This document shows positions 28,512 to 39,904 of a DNA stretch of 64,000 nucleotides, piece by piece. The position numbers and the translations under genes were made by a program. The notes beneath the pieces were generated by a model. That model was not told the DNA's origin. It saw nothing but the letters and a program-made list of their open reading frames with translations, and made no database searches. The first letter of the stretch is position 1; every line of letters starts with the position of its first letter. The stretch comes from Burkholderiales bacterium (lineage in GTDB: Bacteria; Pseudomonadota; Gammaproteobacteria; Burkholderiales; Burkholderiaceae_A), in assembly GCA_027486725.1 (NCBI GenBank), contig JAIXOP010000002.1, positions 62,001-126,000 of the forward strand, read 5' to 3'.

Positions 28512-29777
28512 ATGAGCGGGTCTCTCCCTTCGAGCGCCGCCCATCGGCGACGCGTTGTGATCACCGGCCTGGGGTGTGTATCCCCGGTCGGTCTGAATGT
28601 TGCCGACAGCTGGGCCGCCCTCGTGGCTGGCACCAGCGGCATCGCCACCATCACCCGCTTTGACCACAGCGGCATGCCGGTTCATTTCGCTGGCGAGGTC
28701 AAGGGGTTCAACGTCGAAGACTACATGCCCGCCAAAGAGGCGCGGCATATGGATATGTTCATCCATTACGGCATCGCCGCGGGAACGCAGGCCCTGGCCG
28801 ATTCTGGACTTGAGATCACCGAAGCCAACGCCGAGCGGGTGGGCGTGATGGTGGGCTCTGGCATCGGCGGCCTGCCGATGATCGAAGACACCCATACCGA
28901 GTACACCACCCGCGGCGCACGCCGCATCTCGCCATTTTTCGTGCCCGGATCGATCATCAACATGATCTCTGGGCACCTGAGCATCCGATTCAATCTGCGG
29001 GGTCCCAACCTGGCCACCGTCACAGCCTGCACCACCGGCCTGCACAGCATCGGACTGGCAGCGCGCCTCATCCAGGCCGGCGACGCCGACGTCATGGTGG
29101 CTGGCGGTGCCGAGAGCACCGTCTCCCCCCTGGGCATTGGCGGCTTTGCTGCCGCCCGCGCGCTGTCGACCCGAAACGAAGACCCCGCAGCGGCCTCGCG
29201 GCCGTGGGACAAAGACCGCGACGGCTTTGTGCTGGGCGAGGGCGCTGGGGTGCTGGTGCTCGAGAGCCTCGAGCACGCGCAGGCCCGCGGAGCCCGCATC
29301 TACGCCGAGCTGGCGGGAGTCGGCTTCACGGGCGATGCCTTCCACATGACCGCCCCCAGCACCGACGGTCCGCGCCGCTGCATGCAGGCGGCCCTGAAGG
29401 ACGCCGGCGTCAATCCCGACGAGGTGGGCTATGTCAATGCCCACGGCACATCCACCCCCCTGGGCGACAAGAACGAGACCGAAGCCATCAAGCTTGCCCT
29501 GGGCGAGGCGGCGGCCCGCAAGACCATCGTGAACAGCACCAAGTCCATGACTGGCCACCTGCTGGGTGGCGCGGGTGGGCTGGAGACCGTGTTCACCACC
29601 CTGGCCCTGCACCACCAGATTTCCCCCCCGACGATCAACATCGTCAACCAAGATCCCGAGTGCGACCTCGATTACTGCGCCAACGCGGCCCGCGAGATCA
29701 AGACCTCGGTGGCCCTGAAGAACAACTTCGGGTTTGGGGGGACCAACGGGTCGCTGGTTCTTCGCCGCCTGGGATAG
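28512..29777 (+). CDS. fabF: Beta-ketoacyl-ACP synthase II FabF
   Basis: Chain-elongating condensing enzyme of 421 residues. Cys173 in VTACTTG is the acyl site; NAHGTST and KSMTGHLLG carry the two catalytic histidines. A 10-residue N-terminal extension precedes RRVVITGLG. It closes the fab cluster; the sigma factor gene follows 14 bp later. Confidence 0.97.
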   Translation: MSGSLPSSAAHRRRVVITGLGCVSPVGLNVADSWAALVAGTSGIATITRFDHSGMPVHFAGEVKGFNVEDYMPAKEARHMDMFIHYGIAAGTQALADSGLEITEANAERVGVMVGSGIGGLPMIEDTHTEYTTRGARRISPFFVPGSIINMISGHLSIRFNLRGPNLATVTACTTGLHSIGLAARLIQAGDADVMVAGGAESTVSPLGIGGFAAARALSTRNEDPAAASRPWDKDRDGFVLGEGAGVLVLESLEHAQARGARIYAELAGVGFTGDAFHMTAPSTDGPRRCMQAALKDAGVNPDEVGYVNAHGTSTPLGDKNETEAIKLALGEAAARKTIVNSTKSMTGHLLGGAGGLETVFTTLALHHQISPPTINIVNQDPECDLDYCANAAREIKTSVALKNNFGFGGTNGSLVLRRLG

Positions 29778-29791
29778 GGCCGGCCTCCCGC

Positions 29792-30403
29792 GTGTCAGCC
29801 GCTCAGCGGGATACCGACCAGGCCCTGGTGGATCGGGTCAAGGGCGGGGATGTCCAGGCCTTCAACATCCTCGTCACCAAATACGAGCGCAAGGTGCTGC
29901 GCCTGGTGTCTCGGCTGGTGCGGGACCCCAGCGAGCAGGAAGATGTCGCCCAAGAGGCATTCCTGAAGGCCTACCGGGCGCTGCCGAACTTCCGGGGCGA
30001 GAGCGCCTTCTACACCTGGCTCTACCGCATCGCGGTCAACACCGCAAAAAATCACCTGGCCAGCCGGAGCCGGCAGCCGCAGACCCGCTCCGAGCTTGGG
30101 AATTCCGATGAGGACGGGGAATCTTTTGGGGTCGAGGATGTCGCAGAAGACAATCAGACCCCCGAAAGCCTGCTCCACAGCCGGCAGGTCGGCGAGACCC
30201 TCGAGAAGGCGATCGCGGCGCTGCCGGCCGAACTCCGCACCGCGGTGACCCTGCGGGAGATCGAGGGCCTGAGCTACGAGGAAATCGCCTTGGCCATGAA
30301 TTGTCCGATTGGTACCGTCCGCTCCCGCATCTTCCGCGCCCGCGAGGCCATCGCCACGGCACTGCGCCCTCTGCTGGATACCCCTGAAGACCGCCGGTGG
30401 TAG
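29792..30403 (+). CDS. rpoE: RNA polymerase sigma-E factor RpoE (ECF)
   Basis: Extracytoplasmic-function sigma factor for envelope stress, 203 residues from a GTG at 29792. Region 2 contains EQEDVAQEAFLKAYRAL and FYTWLYRIAVN; region 4 contains the helix-turn-helix YEEIALAMNCPIGTVRSR. A longer frame extends upstream but overlaps fabF in another frame. rseA, rseB and degP follow directly, the classical sigma-E cluster. Confidence 0.95.
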   Translation: MSAAQRDTDQALVDRVKGGDVQAFNILVTKYERKVLRLVSRLVRDPSEQEDVAQEAFLKAYRALPNFRGESAFYTWLYRIAVNTAKNHLASRSRQPQTRSELGNSDEDGESFGVEDVAEDNQTPESLLHSRQVGETLEKAIAALPAELRTAVTLREIEGLSYEEIALAMNCPIGTVRSRIFRAREAIATALRPLLDTPEDRRW

Positions 30404-30444
30404 CGCAGTTTCCGCCCCAAGATCCATCACACTTGAGCCACGCC

Positions 30445-31032
30445 ATGACCATGACCCGCCAGACCAGCCCGACCGATCTCGATCCCCGCCAGGCCGAGGA
30501 ATTCCTCGCCTGGGCCCTCGATGGGGAGCGTTCTGCGCCAGGGTCGACCGTGCCCACGTCGCTGGCAGCCCATCCAGCGGCTTTGGAGCAGCTCCGGGCC
30601 CACGCCGAAGTGGGCGATGCTCTGCGCAGCCTCGAGCCCAGCCTTGGCGCGCGCCGGGTGGGTCAGAGGGTGGCGCAGGCGCTTGCCTCCGAGCCCATCC
30701 ACTTTCCCCAGGAGCGCAGCCATCGCCGTGCCCAGGCCACGCAGGCCCGGGGCTTTTTGCGCTGGGGCTCGCTCGCTGCTGGCGTCGCTGCGGTGGCGTT
30801 CCTCGGTCTGGCGCTCACAGAGTTTTCATCCATCGATGGCCCCTCCAGTGGGGTGCGTGTGGCCTCGAGTGCGGGGGACAGCGCTTCGCTTGATGTCCGC
30901 CCAGTGCAAGTCTCGCTCTCGGCGCCCAGCGCCAGCCGGTACATCCAGGCCCATGGCAACGGCGCCGTGTGGCTGCGCATCGGAGCCTCCGAGGGCATCA
31001 ATTCCCCAGCACAGGGCAACGGAGGACGCTGA
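30445..31032 (+). CDS. rseA: Anti-sigma-E factor RseA
   Basis: Inner-membrane protein that holds RpoE inactive until cleaved under envelope stress. The N-terminal cytoplasmic anti-sigma domain spans about residues 15-80 and one membrane segment lies at about 106-126, followed by a periplasmic tail of 70 residues. The start is uncertain: ATG 30445 or 30451 gives the typical length, while a GTG at 30397 would overlap rpoE. Identity rests on both topology and position. Confidence 0.85.
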   Translation: MTMTRQTSPTDLDPRQAEEFLAWALDGERSAPGSTVPTSLAAHPAALEQLRAHAEVGDALRSLEPSLGARRVGQRVAQALASEPIHFPQERSHRRAQATQARGFLRWGSLAAGVAAVAFLGLALTEFSSIDGPSSGVRVASSAGDSASLDVRPVQVSLSAPSASRYIQAHGNGAVWLRIGASEGINSPAQGNGGR

Positions 31033-32034
31033 TTGATCGGCGGGATCCTCCCACGGCTGCGCGCTGCGCTGGGGTGCGCGGTTCTTTTGGGCGCGGCCGC
31101 TGGGCCCAGTGCCGCCCAGACCACGCCCGCCGATTGGCTGCGCAAGGTGCACCAGGCCGCTCAGACCGAGACCTTCTCCGGCAGTGTGGTCCACCAGTCG
31201 GCCCAGGGCATTCGATTGGCACGACTGCATCAGGCACCCAGCGCTGCGGGGCCGGTGGTCCGCATGGAGGCCCAGGCCTCGGGCGATGCCCGAGACGACA
31301 TCGCTGAGGTGATCCGTCAGGGCCCCGAGATTCGGGCCTACATCCCCCATCGCAAGGAGGTGAGGGTAGGCCAGGAAGGCATGGTCCGGCCCGACTTCCC
31401 GCAGCTCTTTTTCGGTCCCGTCGAGGATGTGTTGCGCCACTACAGTGTGGTGGCCCACGAGGGCCCAGTGTTCGTGGGGCGCAAGACCAAGGTGCTGCAG
31501 CTCACGCCCACCGACGGCCACCGTTGGGCGCTGCGGTGCTGGGTCGATGCCCAGACGGGGCTGATGGTCAAGCAGCAGGTCCTGGGCAAGGCCGGCGAGG
31601 TGATGGATGAGCAGGCGTTCTCCGAGCTGACCCTCGGCCGTCAGGCCAAGCCGCGCGTGGCACCCCACCACCATGCCGCGCCCGGCTGGACCGAAGTGCC
31701 CATGGAAATGCGCCGGGTGTATCCCCTGGCTGGTTCCCCCGCAGTTCGGCCGCGCTTCCCCTTGGCGGGATTCAGCCTCTCCCACGTCTTTGCCTCGCGG
31801 GAGTCGCCCCTGACCCAGTGGGTCTTCACGGACGGCATCGCCAGCGTCTCGGTGTTCGTTGAGCCGCGCACTCCCAACCGGGTGGAGCGCGAGATGGGCC
31901 ACGAGGGCACCACCTCGATGGCATCGCATCGGCATGGCAATCAGCAGGTTCTGGTCCTGGGCGATGTGCCGCTGGCGGCGGCCGAGCTCATCGCCCGCGA
32001 CATCGTGGTCTCCGAGCTTCGGCTTCCCAAGTGA
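31033..32034 (+). CDS. rseB: Sigma-E regulatory protein RseB/MucB
   Basis: Periplasmic protein that binds RseA and shields it from protease, probably sensing mislocalised lipids or lipoproteins. A signal peptide ends near GPSAAQ (residue 28). Typical family regions include WLRKVHQAAQTETFSGSVVH and the C-terminal LSHVFASRESPLTQWVFTDG type segment. It starts with TTG directly after the rseA stop, with GGAGG 7 nt upstream, so the unusual codon is well supported. Confidence 0.92.
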   Translation: MIGGILPRLRAALGCAVLLGAAAGPSAAQTTPADWLRKVHQAAQTETFSGSVVHQSAQGIRLARLHQAPSAAGPVVRMEAQASGDARDDIAEVIRQGPEIRAYIPHRKEVRVGQEGMVRPDFPQLFFGPVEDVLRHYSVVAHEGPVFVGRKTKVLQLTPTDGHRWALRCWVDAQTGLMVKQQVLGKAGEVMDEQAFSELTLGRQAKPRVAPHHHAAPGWTEVPMEMRRVYPLAGSPAVRPRFPLAGFSLSHVFASRESPLTQWVFTDGIASVSVFVEPRTPNRVEREMGHEGTTSMASHRHGNQQVLVLGDVPLAAAELIARDIVVSELRLPK

Positions 32035-32090
32035 CGGGCACTCTCTCCCGGTCTTTCGTGCCCGCGGCATTCCACCCTTCAGGAGTTTTC

Positions 32091-33620
32091 ATGCACAGCG
32101 TTGTCGAACGTTTGGTGAAGTCGGCCCCAAGGCGGACACTGGCCCTGACCCTAGGCCTGACATCGGTCCTGCTGCCGGCCTTGCTGCTGGCGACACTTCC
32201 CGCGCCCGGGATGGCGCAGGAGCGTGGCAGCGCCAGCGCTCGGCCCCTCGTCACAGGGCTGCCCGATTTCACGCCCATCGTCGAGCTGGCCGGTCCGGCG
32301 GTGGTAAATATCCGCACCACCGAGAAGGCCCGCCGCACGGGGGCCAATGGTGGACTGCCCTTCGACCCCAACGACCCGCGCTTTGAGTTCTTCCGGCGTT
32401 TCTTCCCGCCCGGATTCCCCGGCAATCCGCCGGGATCCGAGGGCGAGGGCAATGGTGCTGAAGAGCCCGGGGCCAATCGGCCGCGCGGAGTGGGGTCCGG
32501 CTTCATCATCAGTGCCGACGGCTACATCCTCTCGAACCATCATGTGGTCGAGGGTGCCGACGAAGTGCTGGTCACGATGCCGGACAAGCGCGAATTCAAG
32601 GCCACCATCGTGGGCTCCGATCAGCGCACCGATGTGGCCCTGCTGAAGGTCGATGCCAAGGGACTTCCCACCCTGCGTCTGGGCAACCCGGACCAACTCC
32701 GTGTGGGCGAGTGGGTGGTGGCCATCGGGTCGCCGTTCGGCTTGGAGAGCACGGTCACCGCCGGCATTGTCTCGGCCAAGAGCCGAGAGACGGGCGACTA
32801 CCTTCCCTTCATTCAGACCGATGTGGCGGTGAATCCCGGCAACTCGGGCGGCCCGCTTCTCAACCTGCGGGGCGAGGTGGTGGGGATCAATTCCCAGATC
32901 TACAGCCGCACCGGCGGCTTTATGGGCATCTCGTTTGCCATCCCCATCAACGAGGCCGAGGCGGTGATGGGCCAACTCAAGGCCAAGGGGCGCGTGGTGC
33001 GCGGGCGCATCGGTGTGGCCATCGATGAGGTCAGCCGCGAGGTCGCCGAGGGCCTGGGACTGGCGCGCGCCGAGGGTGCCCTGGTGCGCAACGTCGAAAA
33101 GGGCGGCCCAGCCGAAAAGGCGGGCGTGGTGCCCGGCGACATCATTCTCAAGTTCGCAGGCAAGCCTGTGGCCAAGGTCTCCGATCTTCCCCGGATTGTG
33201 GGCGCGACCGCCCCCGGAACCAAGGCGGAGATGGAAGTCTGGCGGCAGGGCAGCGTGCGACGCCTGTCGGTGACGGTGATGGAGCTCGAGCCCAGCGAGA
33301 AGCCCAAGGCCAAGGCCCCCGAGGAGCCAAGCAATAAGGCCCTCACCAAGACCTGGATCGGGCTTGGGCTCAGGGCGCTCAGCAAGGCCGAGCGCGAGGA
33401 GCTTGGCGTGGAGGGCGGCGTGTTCGTTGAGGAGGTCCGGGGTGCTGCCCGGCGCGATGGCCTCACCCGGGGCGATGTGGTGCTGGCAGTCAATACCCGC
33501 CGCGTGGCATCACCCGAAGAGCTGGTGGCGCGGTTGGACGGACTCAACCGCAAGCAGCCGGTGATCCTCCTGGTCTGGCGCAGCGGCTCGGTGGCATATA
33601 TCGCCGTGCGGCCTGAGTAA
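32091..33620 (+). CDS. degP: DegP/MucD-like periplasmic serine protease
   Basis: Do-family S1C protease and chaperone for misfolded envelope proteins, 509 residues. The signal peptide ends near MAQ (residue 43). The triad is His151 (SNHHVV), Asp181 (RTDVALL) and Ser252 (PGNSGGP). Two PDZ domains follow at about 300-385 and 415-505. AGGAG lies 5 nt before the ATG. Placement after rseB marks it as the MucD-type effector of the sigma-E cluster. Confidence 0.95.
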   Translation: MHSVVERLVKSAPRRTLALTLGLTSVLLPALLLATLPAPGMAQERGSASARPLVTGLPDFTPIVELAGPAVVNIRTTEKARRTGANGGLPFDPNDPRFEFFRRFFPPGFPGNPPGSEGEGNGAEEPGANRPRGVGSGFIISADGYILSNHHVVEGADEVLVTMPDKREFKATIVGSDQRTDVALLKVDAKGLPTLRLGNPDQLRVGEWVVAIGSPFGLESTVTAGIVSAKSRETGDYLPFIQTDVAVNPGNSGGPLLNLRGEVVGINSQIYSRTGGFMGISFAIPINEAEAVMGQLKAKGRVVRGRIGVAIDEVSREVAEGLGLARAEGALVRNVEKGGPAEKAGVVPGDIILKFAGKPVAKVSDLPRIVGATAPGTKAEMEVWRQGSVRRLSVTVMELEPSEKPKAKAPEEPSNKALTKTWIGLGLRALSKAEREELGVEGGVFVEEVRGAARRDGLTRGDVVLAVNTRRVASPEELVARLDGLNRKQPVILLVWRSGSVAYIAVRPE

Positions 33621-33643
33621 GATTCGGGCCATGATGGACCCTA

Positions 33644-33676
33644 GGCGCCGGCAACGATCCGGCGCCCCTTTTTTGG
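33644..33676 (+). terminator. Intrinsic terminator between degP and lepA
   Basis: A perfect 8-bp stem, GGCGCCGG (33644-33651) with CCGGCGCC (33659-33666), has a 7-nt loop and is followed by CCTTTTTTGG. It separates the sigma-E unit from lepA and the genes behind it. Confidence 0.85.
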
Positions 33677-33692
33677 AACTATAGGATTTTTT

Positions 33693-35483
<1,791 letters not shown>

Positions 35484-35522
35484 TTCGCAGCGGCGCTGCA
35501 CCCCAGACAACAAAGGTTTGCC

Positions 35523-36341
35523 GTGGATTTTGAAAAGATTCTGTTGCTCCTCACCCTGATCACCGGCTCGGTCTGGGTCTACGATCGCCTGGTGCTCCGG
35601 CCGCGCCGCATCGCGCAGGCGCAGTCCCAGGGGCTGCCGGCTGCTGAGCCCGCCTGGCTGGAGTATTCGGCTGGCCTATTCCCCGTCATTTTCTTGGTCT
35701 TCTTCGTTCGCAGCTTCGTCTACGAGCCCTTCAACATTCCCTCGGGCTCCATGATCCCCACCCTGCGGGTCGGCGATCTGATTCTGGTCGAGAAGTTTCG
35801 CTACGGCATTCGCCTGCCGGTGGGCCATCAGGAAATCGTGAACACGGGGCGCCCCGAGCGGGGCGATGTGGCGGTATTCCGCTATCCCAGCGATCCCGAT
35901 GTGGATTACATCAAGCGGGTGATCGGAGTCCCCGGCGATGTGGTGCGCGTCGCGGGCGGTCTTCCCGAGGTCAATGGCCAGGCCATCGCCAGCCCGCTGC
36001 CCGCGCCCTTGCAGCTGGGGCCTGGCGAGGTCTTTCGGGTCTCGCAGGAGCGGCTGGGCAACACCGAATACATCAGCCTGCGCAATGCAGCGCCTGCCCC
36101 CACCTTCGCGATGATCTCTCACCCCCTGCGGGAGTTCTGCCAGCAGACCTCCGAGGCACTCACCTGCACCGTGCCCGAGGGCCACTATTTCGTGATGGGC
36201 GACAACCGCGACAATTCCGCCGACAGCCGCATCTGGGGCTTTGTGCCCGAGGGCAATCTCGTCGGTCGCGCGGTGGTGGTCTGGTTCAACGCGTCGGAGG
36301 TCTTCTCCGGCCGATGGGATCGGCTTGGATCCATCCACTAA
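35523..36341 (+). CDS. lepB: Signal peptidase I LepB
   Basis: Cleaves signal peptides of exported proteins at the periplasmic face. Two N-terminal membrane segments (about 4-22 and 50-66) precede the Ser-Lys catalytic dyad: Ser76 in PSGSM and Lys131 in YIKRVIGVPGD. The box E motif GDNRDNSADSR is present. It begins with GTG, 272 residues. lepA-lepB-rnc-era is a widely conserved order. Confidence 0.97.
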   Translation: MDFEKILLLLTLITGSVWVYDRLVLRPRRIAQAQSQGLPAAEPAWLEYSAGLFPVIFLVFFVRSFVYEPFNIPSGSMIPTLRVGDLILVEKFRYGIRLPVGHQEIVNTGRPERGDVAVFRYPSDPDVDYIKRVIGVPGDVVRVAGGLPEVNGQAIASPLPAPLQLGPGEVFRVSQERLGNTEYISLRNAAPAPTFAMISHPLREFCQQTSEALTCTVPEGHYFVMGDNRDNSADSRIWGFVPEGNLVGRAVVVWFNASEVFSGRWDRLGSIH

Positions 36342-37005
36342 GGCCTCTGCTGGGCCGAGCCCCTGGCCAGAGTTTCGCGACGCCAGCCTGCAGATCCAGG
36401 CCCTCACGCACCGCAGCTTTGGCAGCCAGCACTACGAGCGCTTGGAGTTCCTGGGCGACAGTGTGCTCAACTTGATTGTGAGTCGGATGCTGATCGAGCG
36501 CTTTCCGGGGCATGCCGAAGGCGAGCTGAGCCGCATCCGCGCCCATCTGGTGCGCCAGGAGCGGCTCGTTCAGGTGGCCGCCGAGATTGGCCTGCCGCCC
36601 AGAATTCGGCTTGGCGAGGGCGAGATTCGCGGTGCCGAGGGGCCTCGCCCGTCGATCGTGGCCGATGTGCTGGAGGCCCTGATGGGCGCGCTTTATCTCG
36701 ACCAAGGCTTTGAGGCCTGCGAGTCCTGGGTCCGCAGCCTGTTCCTTCCTCTGCTGAACAACCCCGACCTGCTTCGACAAAGCAAAGACGCCAAGACCCG
36801 CCTGCAGGAGTGGACCCAGGCGCGTGCACAGGCACTGCCCGAATACTCCGTGGTGGCCACCCTGGGGGCGGCCCACAACCAGACCTTCCGCGTGGTTTGC
36901 CGCATCGACAAGCCCGCCATGCAGGCCGAGGGCGAGGGTCCATCCCGCCGGGCTGCCGAGCAGGCCGCGGCCGAACAACTCTGTCAGCGCCTCGTTCACC
37001 CATGA
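36325..37005 (+). CDS. rnc: Ribonuclease III
   Basis: Double-strand-specific RNase processing rRNA precursors and antisense pairs. The catalytic signature is ERLEFLGDSVLN; the second acidic site is in ADVLEALMGALYLD. A dsRNA-binding domain occupies the last 70 residues. The start is uncertain: TTG at 36325 gives 226 residues, the usual family length, and overlaps lepB by 17 bp. No ATG or GTG is available nearby before the conserved core. Confidence 0.93.
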   Translation: MDPSTKASAGPSPWPEFRDASLQIQALTHRSFGSQHYERLEFLGDSVLNLIVSRMLIERFPGHAEGELSRIRAHLVRQERLVQVAAEIGLPPRIRLGEGEIRGAEGPRPSIVADVLEALMGALYLDQGFEACESWVRSLFLPLLNNPDLLRQSKDAKTRLQEWTQARAQALPEYSVVATLGAAHNQTFRVVCRIDKPAMQAEGEGPSRRAAEQAAAEQLCQRLVHP

Positions 37006-37919
37006 ATCCATCCCACCGCTGTGGTGCCATCGCCATTGTTGGGCGCCCCAATGTGGGCAAGTCCAGCCTGCTCAATCGTCTGGTGGGGGCCGATGTGGCC
37101 ATCACCTCGCGCAAGGCCCAGACCACGCGCCATCGCCTTCTGGGCATTCGCTCCACCGAGGCCCACCAAATGGTTTTCATCGACACCCCCGGCATGCAGT
37201 CCGAGCACAAGGCAGCGCTCAATCGGCAGCTCAATCGTGCGGCCCTGGGGGCATTGGCCGAGGCCAACGTCATTCTCTGGGTGCTCGACATTCACCGCTT
37301 CATGCCCGAAGACGCCGCGGTGCTCCAGCGTCTGCCGCGCGATCTACCGGTGGTGGTGGCCCTCAACAAGCAAGACACGCTGCGCAGCGAGCGCGACCGG
37401 GCCGAGGCCTTTGCCCTGGCCCAGCGCCTGGCCGCCGAGCGCCCCTGGTCGGCCCTGGTGCCGGTCTCGGCGGTGAGCGGCTTTCAGCTCGAAGCCCTGG
37501 TGGGTGCCCTCGAGGCAGAGCTGCCCGAGGCGCCGCCGATGTATGGCCCCGATGAGCTCACCGACCGCAGCAGCCGATTTCTGGTGGCGGAAATTGTCCG
37601 CGAGCAGGTCTTTCGCCTCACGGGCGATGAGATTCCATATTCCGCGACCGTGGTCATCGACCGATTCCTAGAGCCGAATCCTGCCGAGGGCCGCCGGGGC
37701 CTGGAGGTTGATGCCACCATCGTGGTGGCGCGCGACTCTCAGAAGCCCATGGTGATCGGGCAGGGCGGCGAGCGCATCCGCCGCATCGGCACCGATGCCC
37801 GGTCCCGCATTGCCGAGCTGCTGGGCATGGAGGTGCACCTTCGGCTCTGGGTGAAAGTGAAGGACAACTGGGCCGACGACGAGGCCATGGTGCGCAGCTT
37901 CGGCTATGGCGGCGACTGA
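37002..37919 (+). CDS. era: GTPase Era
   Basis: Essential GTPase for 30S subunit maturation, 305 residues. G1 is GRPNVGKSS, G3 DTPG, G4 NKQD; the C-terminal KH domain contains VIGQGGERIRRIG and a family tail WVKVKDNW. ATGA overlap with rnc suggests coupling. Confidence 0.97.
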   Translation: MNPSHRCGAIAIVGRPNVGKSSLLNRLVGADVAITSRKAQTTRHRLLGIRSTEAHQMVFIDTPGMQSEHKAALNRQLNRAALGALAEANVILWVLDIHRFMPEDAAVLQRLPRDLPVVVALNKQDTLRSERDRAEAFALAQRLAAERPWSALVPVSAVSGFQLEALVGALEAELPEAPPMYGPDELTDRSSRFLVAEIVREQVFRLTGDEIPYSATVVIDRFLEPNPAEGRRGLEVDATIVVARDSQKPMVIGQGGERIRRIGTDARSRIAELLGMEVHLRLWVKVKDNWADDEAMVRSFGYGGD

Positions 37920-38703
37920 GGCCTTCGTCCTCCACACCTTCCCCTGGAGGGAGACCAGCCTCGTGGTGGAGGCCTTCTGCCCTTCGGAGGGGCGCCTGGG
38001 CCTCATTGCCAAGGGCGCCCGCCGCCCGAGGTCTGCACTTCGGGGCCTGCTCCAGCCCTTCACGCCCCTCTGGATTCGCCACACGGATAAGGGCGAGCTG
38101 CGTGTTCTGCAGGCGGCCGAATGGCAGGCGGGGCTTGCTCCCCTGCAGGGCGAGGCGCTGCTCTCGGGCTTTTACCTCAACGAACTTCTGCTGCGGCTGA
38201 CCGCCCGCAACGACCCTCAGCCAGAGATCTTCGCCGCCTACGCCGAGTCGCTCCAGGCACTCTCGCACTGTGCGGATCCGCGCGCCGACGGGCGGCTGCT
38301 GTCCGCCATTCTTCGGCGCTTTGAGTGCCAGCTGCTTGAGGCTCTGGGTCTGGCCCCCTGGCTGTCGGCCGGCCCCTACGCCGCCGACGCCACATTCTGG
38401 GTGACCGCCACCGACGCTCCCACATCCATGGCGGCCGCAGAGCCCCTCGATGGCAGCGTTGCTTCGGCCGGGCGCCCGGTTCGAGGGGGTGTGTTGGCCT
38501 TGGCATCGCAGGCGGCGGGACTCACGCCGCAGGCCATGGCCGCCCAGATGGCCTTGGGGGGCCATGCCGCCGAGCTTCGACAACTCCTGGCCCGCCTCCT
38601 CGGGCATCATTGCGGGGAAGTTCCGCTGTCGTCGCGCGAGAGCCTGCAGGCGCTGCGCGCGATGTCTTCACCCCCTTCCCTCCAGAGACCCTCCCATGAT
38701 TGA
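37906..38703 (+). CDS. recO: DNA repair protein RecO
   Basis: Mediator loading RecA at gaps with RecR. The N-terminal OB fold reads AFVLHTFPWRETSLVVEAF; the rest is helical with an Ala-rich C-terminus. 265 residues. It overlaps era by 14 bp and pdxJ by 8 bp, the order era-recO-pdxJ-acpS being conserved across proteobacteria. Confidence 0.92.
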   Translation: MAATEAFVLHTFPWRETSLVVEAFCPSEGRLGLIAKGARRPRSALRGLLQPFTPLWIRHTDKGELRVLQAAEWQAGLAPLQGEALLSGFYLNELLLRLTARNDPQPEIFAAYAESLQALSHCADPRADGRLLSAILRRFECQLLEALGLAPWLSAGPYAADATFWVTATDAPTSMAAAEPLDGSVASAGRPVRGGVLALASQAAGLTPQAMAAQMALGGHAAELRQLLARLLGHHCGEVPLSSRESLQALRAMSSPPSLQRPSHD

Positions 38704-39442
38704 GCTTGGCGTCAACATCGACCACGTGGCCACCCTGCGGGAGGCACGCAAGACCTTCGATCCCGACCCGATCTGGGCGGCCGTGGAGGCTCACCTGGGC
38801 GGTGCCGATGGCATCACCGTTCACCTGCGCGAAGACCGACGCCACATCCAGGATGCCGACGTGCGTCGGCTGCGCGATCACACCCAGATCAAGCTCAATC
38901 TGGAAATGGCAGCCACCGATGAGATGGTGGCCATGGCCTGCGATGTGCGCCCGGAGATGGCCATGCTGGTGCCCGAGGGGCGGCAGGAGGTCACCACCGA
39001 GGGGGGGCTGAATCTCGTGGCCGAGCGGCAGCATTTCTCGCCCATGATCGAGCGGCTGCGGGCATCGGGAATCATCGTGAGTGCCTTTGTGGATGCCGAC
39101 ATGGAACAAATCGAATGTGCGGCAGAGCTCGGCATCGAGGTCTGTGAGGTTCATACCGGCCCCTATGCGCACGCCTTCCACGCCCATGGGCGCGATCCCG
39201 ACCGGCCGGCGGTGCGCGCCGAGATCGAGAAGATTCGCGCCGCAGGATCACTCATCCAATCGCTGGGCATGCGCTTCAATGCCGGCCATGCGCTCAATTA
39301 CTTCAATGTTCAGCCGGTGGCCGCCATCCCCGGCGTTCGCGAATTGCACATCGGCCATGCCATCGTGTCGAGGTCGGTGTTTGTCGGGATGCGTCAGGCG
39401 GTTCAGGAGATGAAGCGGCTGATGCGGGAGGCCGCCCGGTGA
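38696..39442 (+). CDS. pdxJ: Pyridoxine 5'-phosphate synthase PdxJ
   Basis: Condenses 1-deoxyxylulose 5-phosphate with 3-amino-2-oxopropyl phosphate to PNP, the last ring-closing step of DXP-dependent vitamin B6 synthesis. The family N-terminus LGVNIDHVATLR and the motifs HLREDRRHI and VHTGPYA are clear. 248 residues. Confidence 0.97.
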   Translation: MIELGVNIDHVATLREARKTFDPDPIWAAVEAHLGGADGITVHLREDRRHIQDADVRRLRDHTQIKLNLEMAATDEMVAMACDVRPEMAMLVPEGRQEVTTEGGLNLVAERQHFSPMIERLRASGIIVSAFVDADMEQIECAAELGIEVCEVHTGPYAHAFHAHGRDPDRPAVRAEIEKIRAAGSLIQSLGMRFNAGHALNYFNVQPVAAIPGVRELHIGHAIVSRSVFVGMRQAVQEMKRLMREAAR

Positions 39443-39876
39443 TTTTTGGTGTGGGCACCGACATCGTGGAGGTGGACCGTGTGCATCGGGCCTGCCAGCG
39501 GCACGGCACTCGCCTGGCCCAGCGCCTGCTGCACGAGGCGGAGCTGGTCGACTTGGCCCAGCAGCCCAGCGAGCTGGCCCGTGCCCGATTTCTTGCCAAG
39601 CGGTTTGCGGCCAAGGAGGCCATCGCCAAGGCGGTGCGCACGGGCATTCGTCCGCCGGTGGTCTTTCGCGCCATGCGCATCGGCCACAGCGCCCTCGGGG
39701 CGCCGGAGCTTCTGCCCGAGCCCGACCTGGCCGACTGGCTTCAGGAGCGCGGCCTGCGGCTGCATCTGAGCATTGCCGACGAGCGCAGCCACGTGGTGGC
39801 CTACGCCTTGGCCGAGGCCACCGATCGCTCATCGGGCAATCCGACACTGAGCGACTGGCCCTTTCCTGCCGCCTAA
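39439..39876 (+). CDS. acpS: Holo-ACP synthase AcpS
   Basis: Transfers phosphopantetheine from CoA to ACP Ser37. Signature motifs are GVGTDIVEVDR and RFAAKEAIAKA. It starts with GTG in a GTGA overlap with pdxJ. A C-terminal extension of about 15 residues follows the conserved core, 145 residues in all. Confidence 0.96.
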   Translation: MIFGVGTDIVEVDRVHRACQRHGTRLAQRLLHEAELVDLAQQPSELARARFLAKRFAAKEAIAKAVRTGIRPPVVFRAMRIGHSALGAPELLPEPDLADWLQERGLRLHLSIADERSHVVAYALAEATDRSSGNPTLSDWPFPAA

Positions 39877-39904
39877 TTTTTTCACTTAGCTTCTGCGAGT
39901 CTTC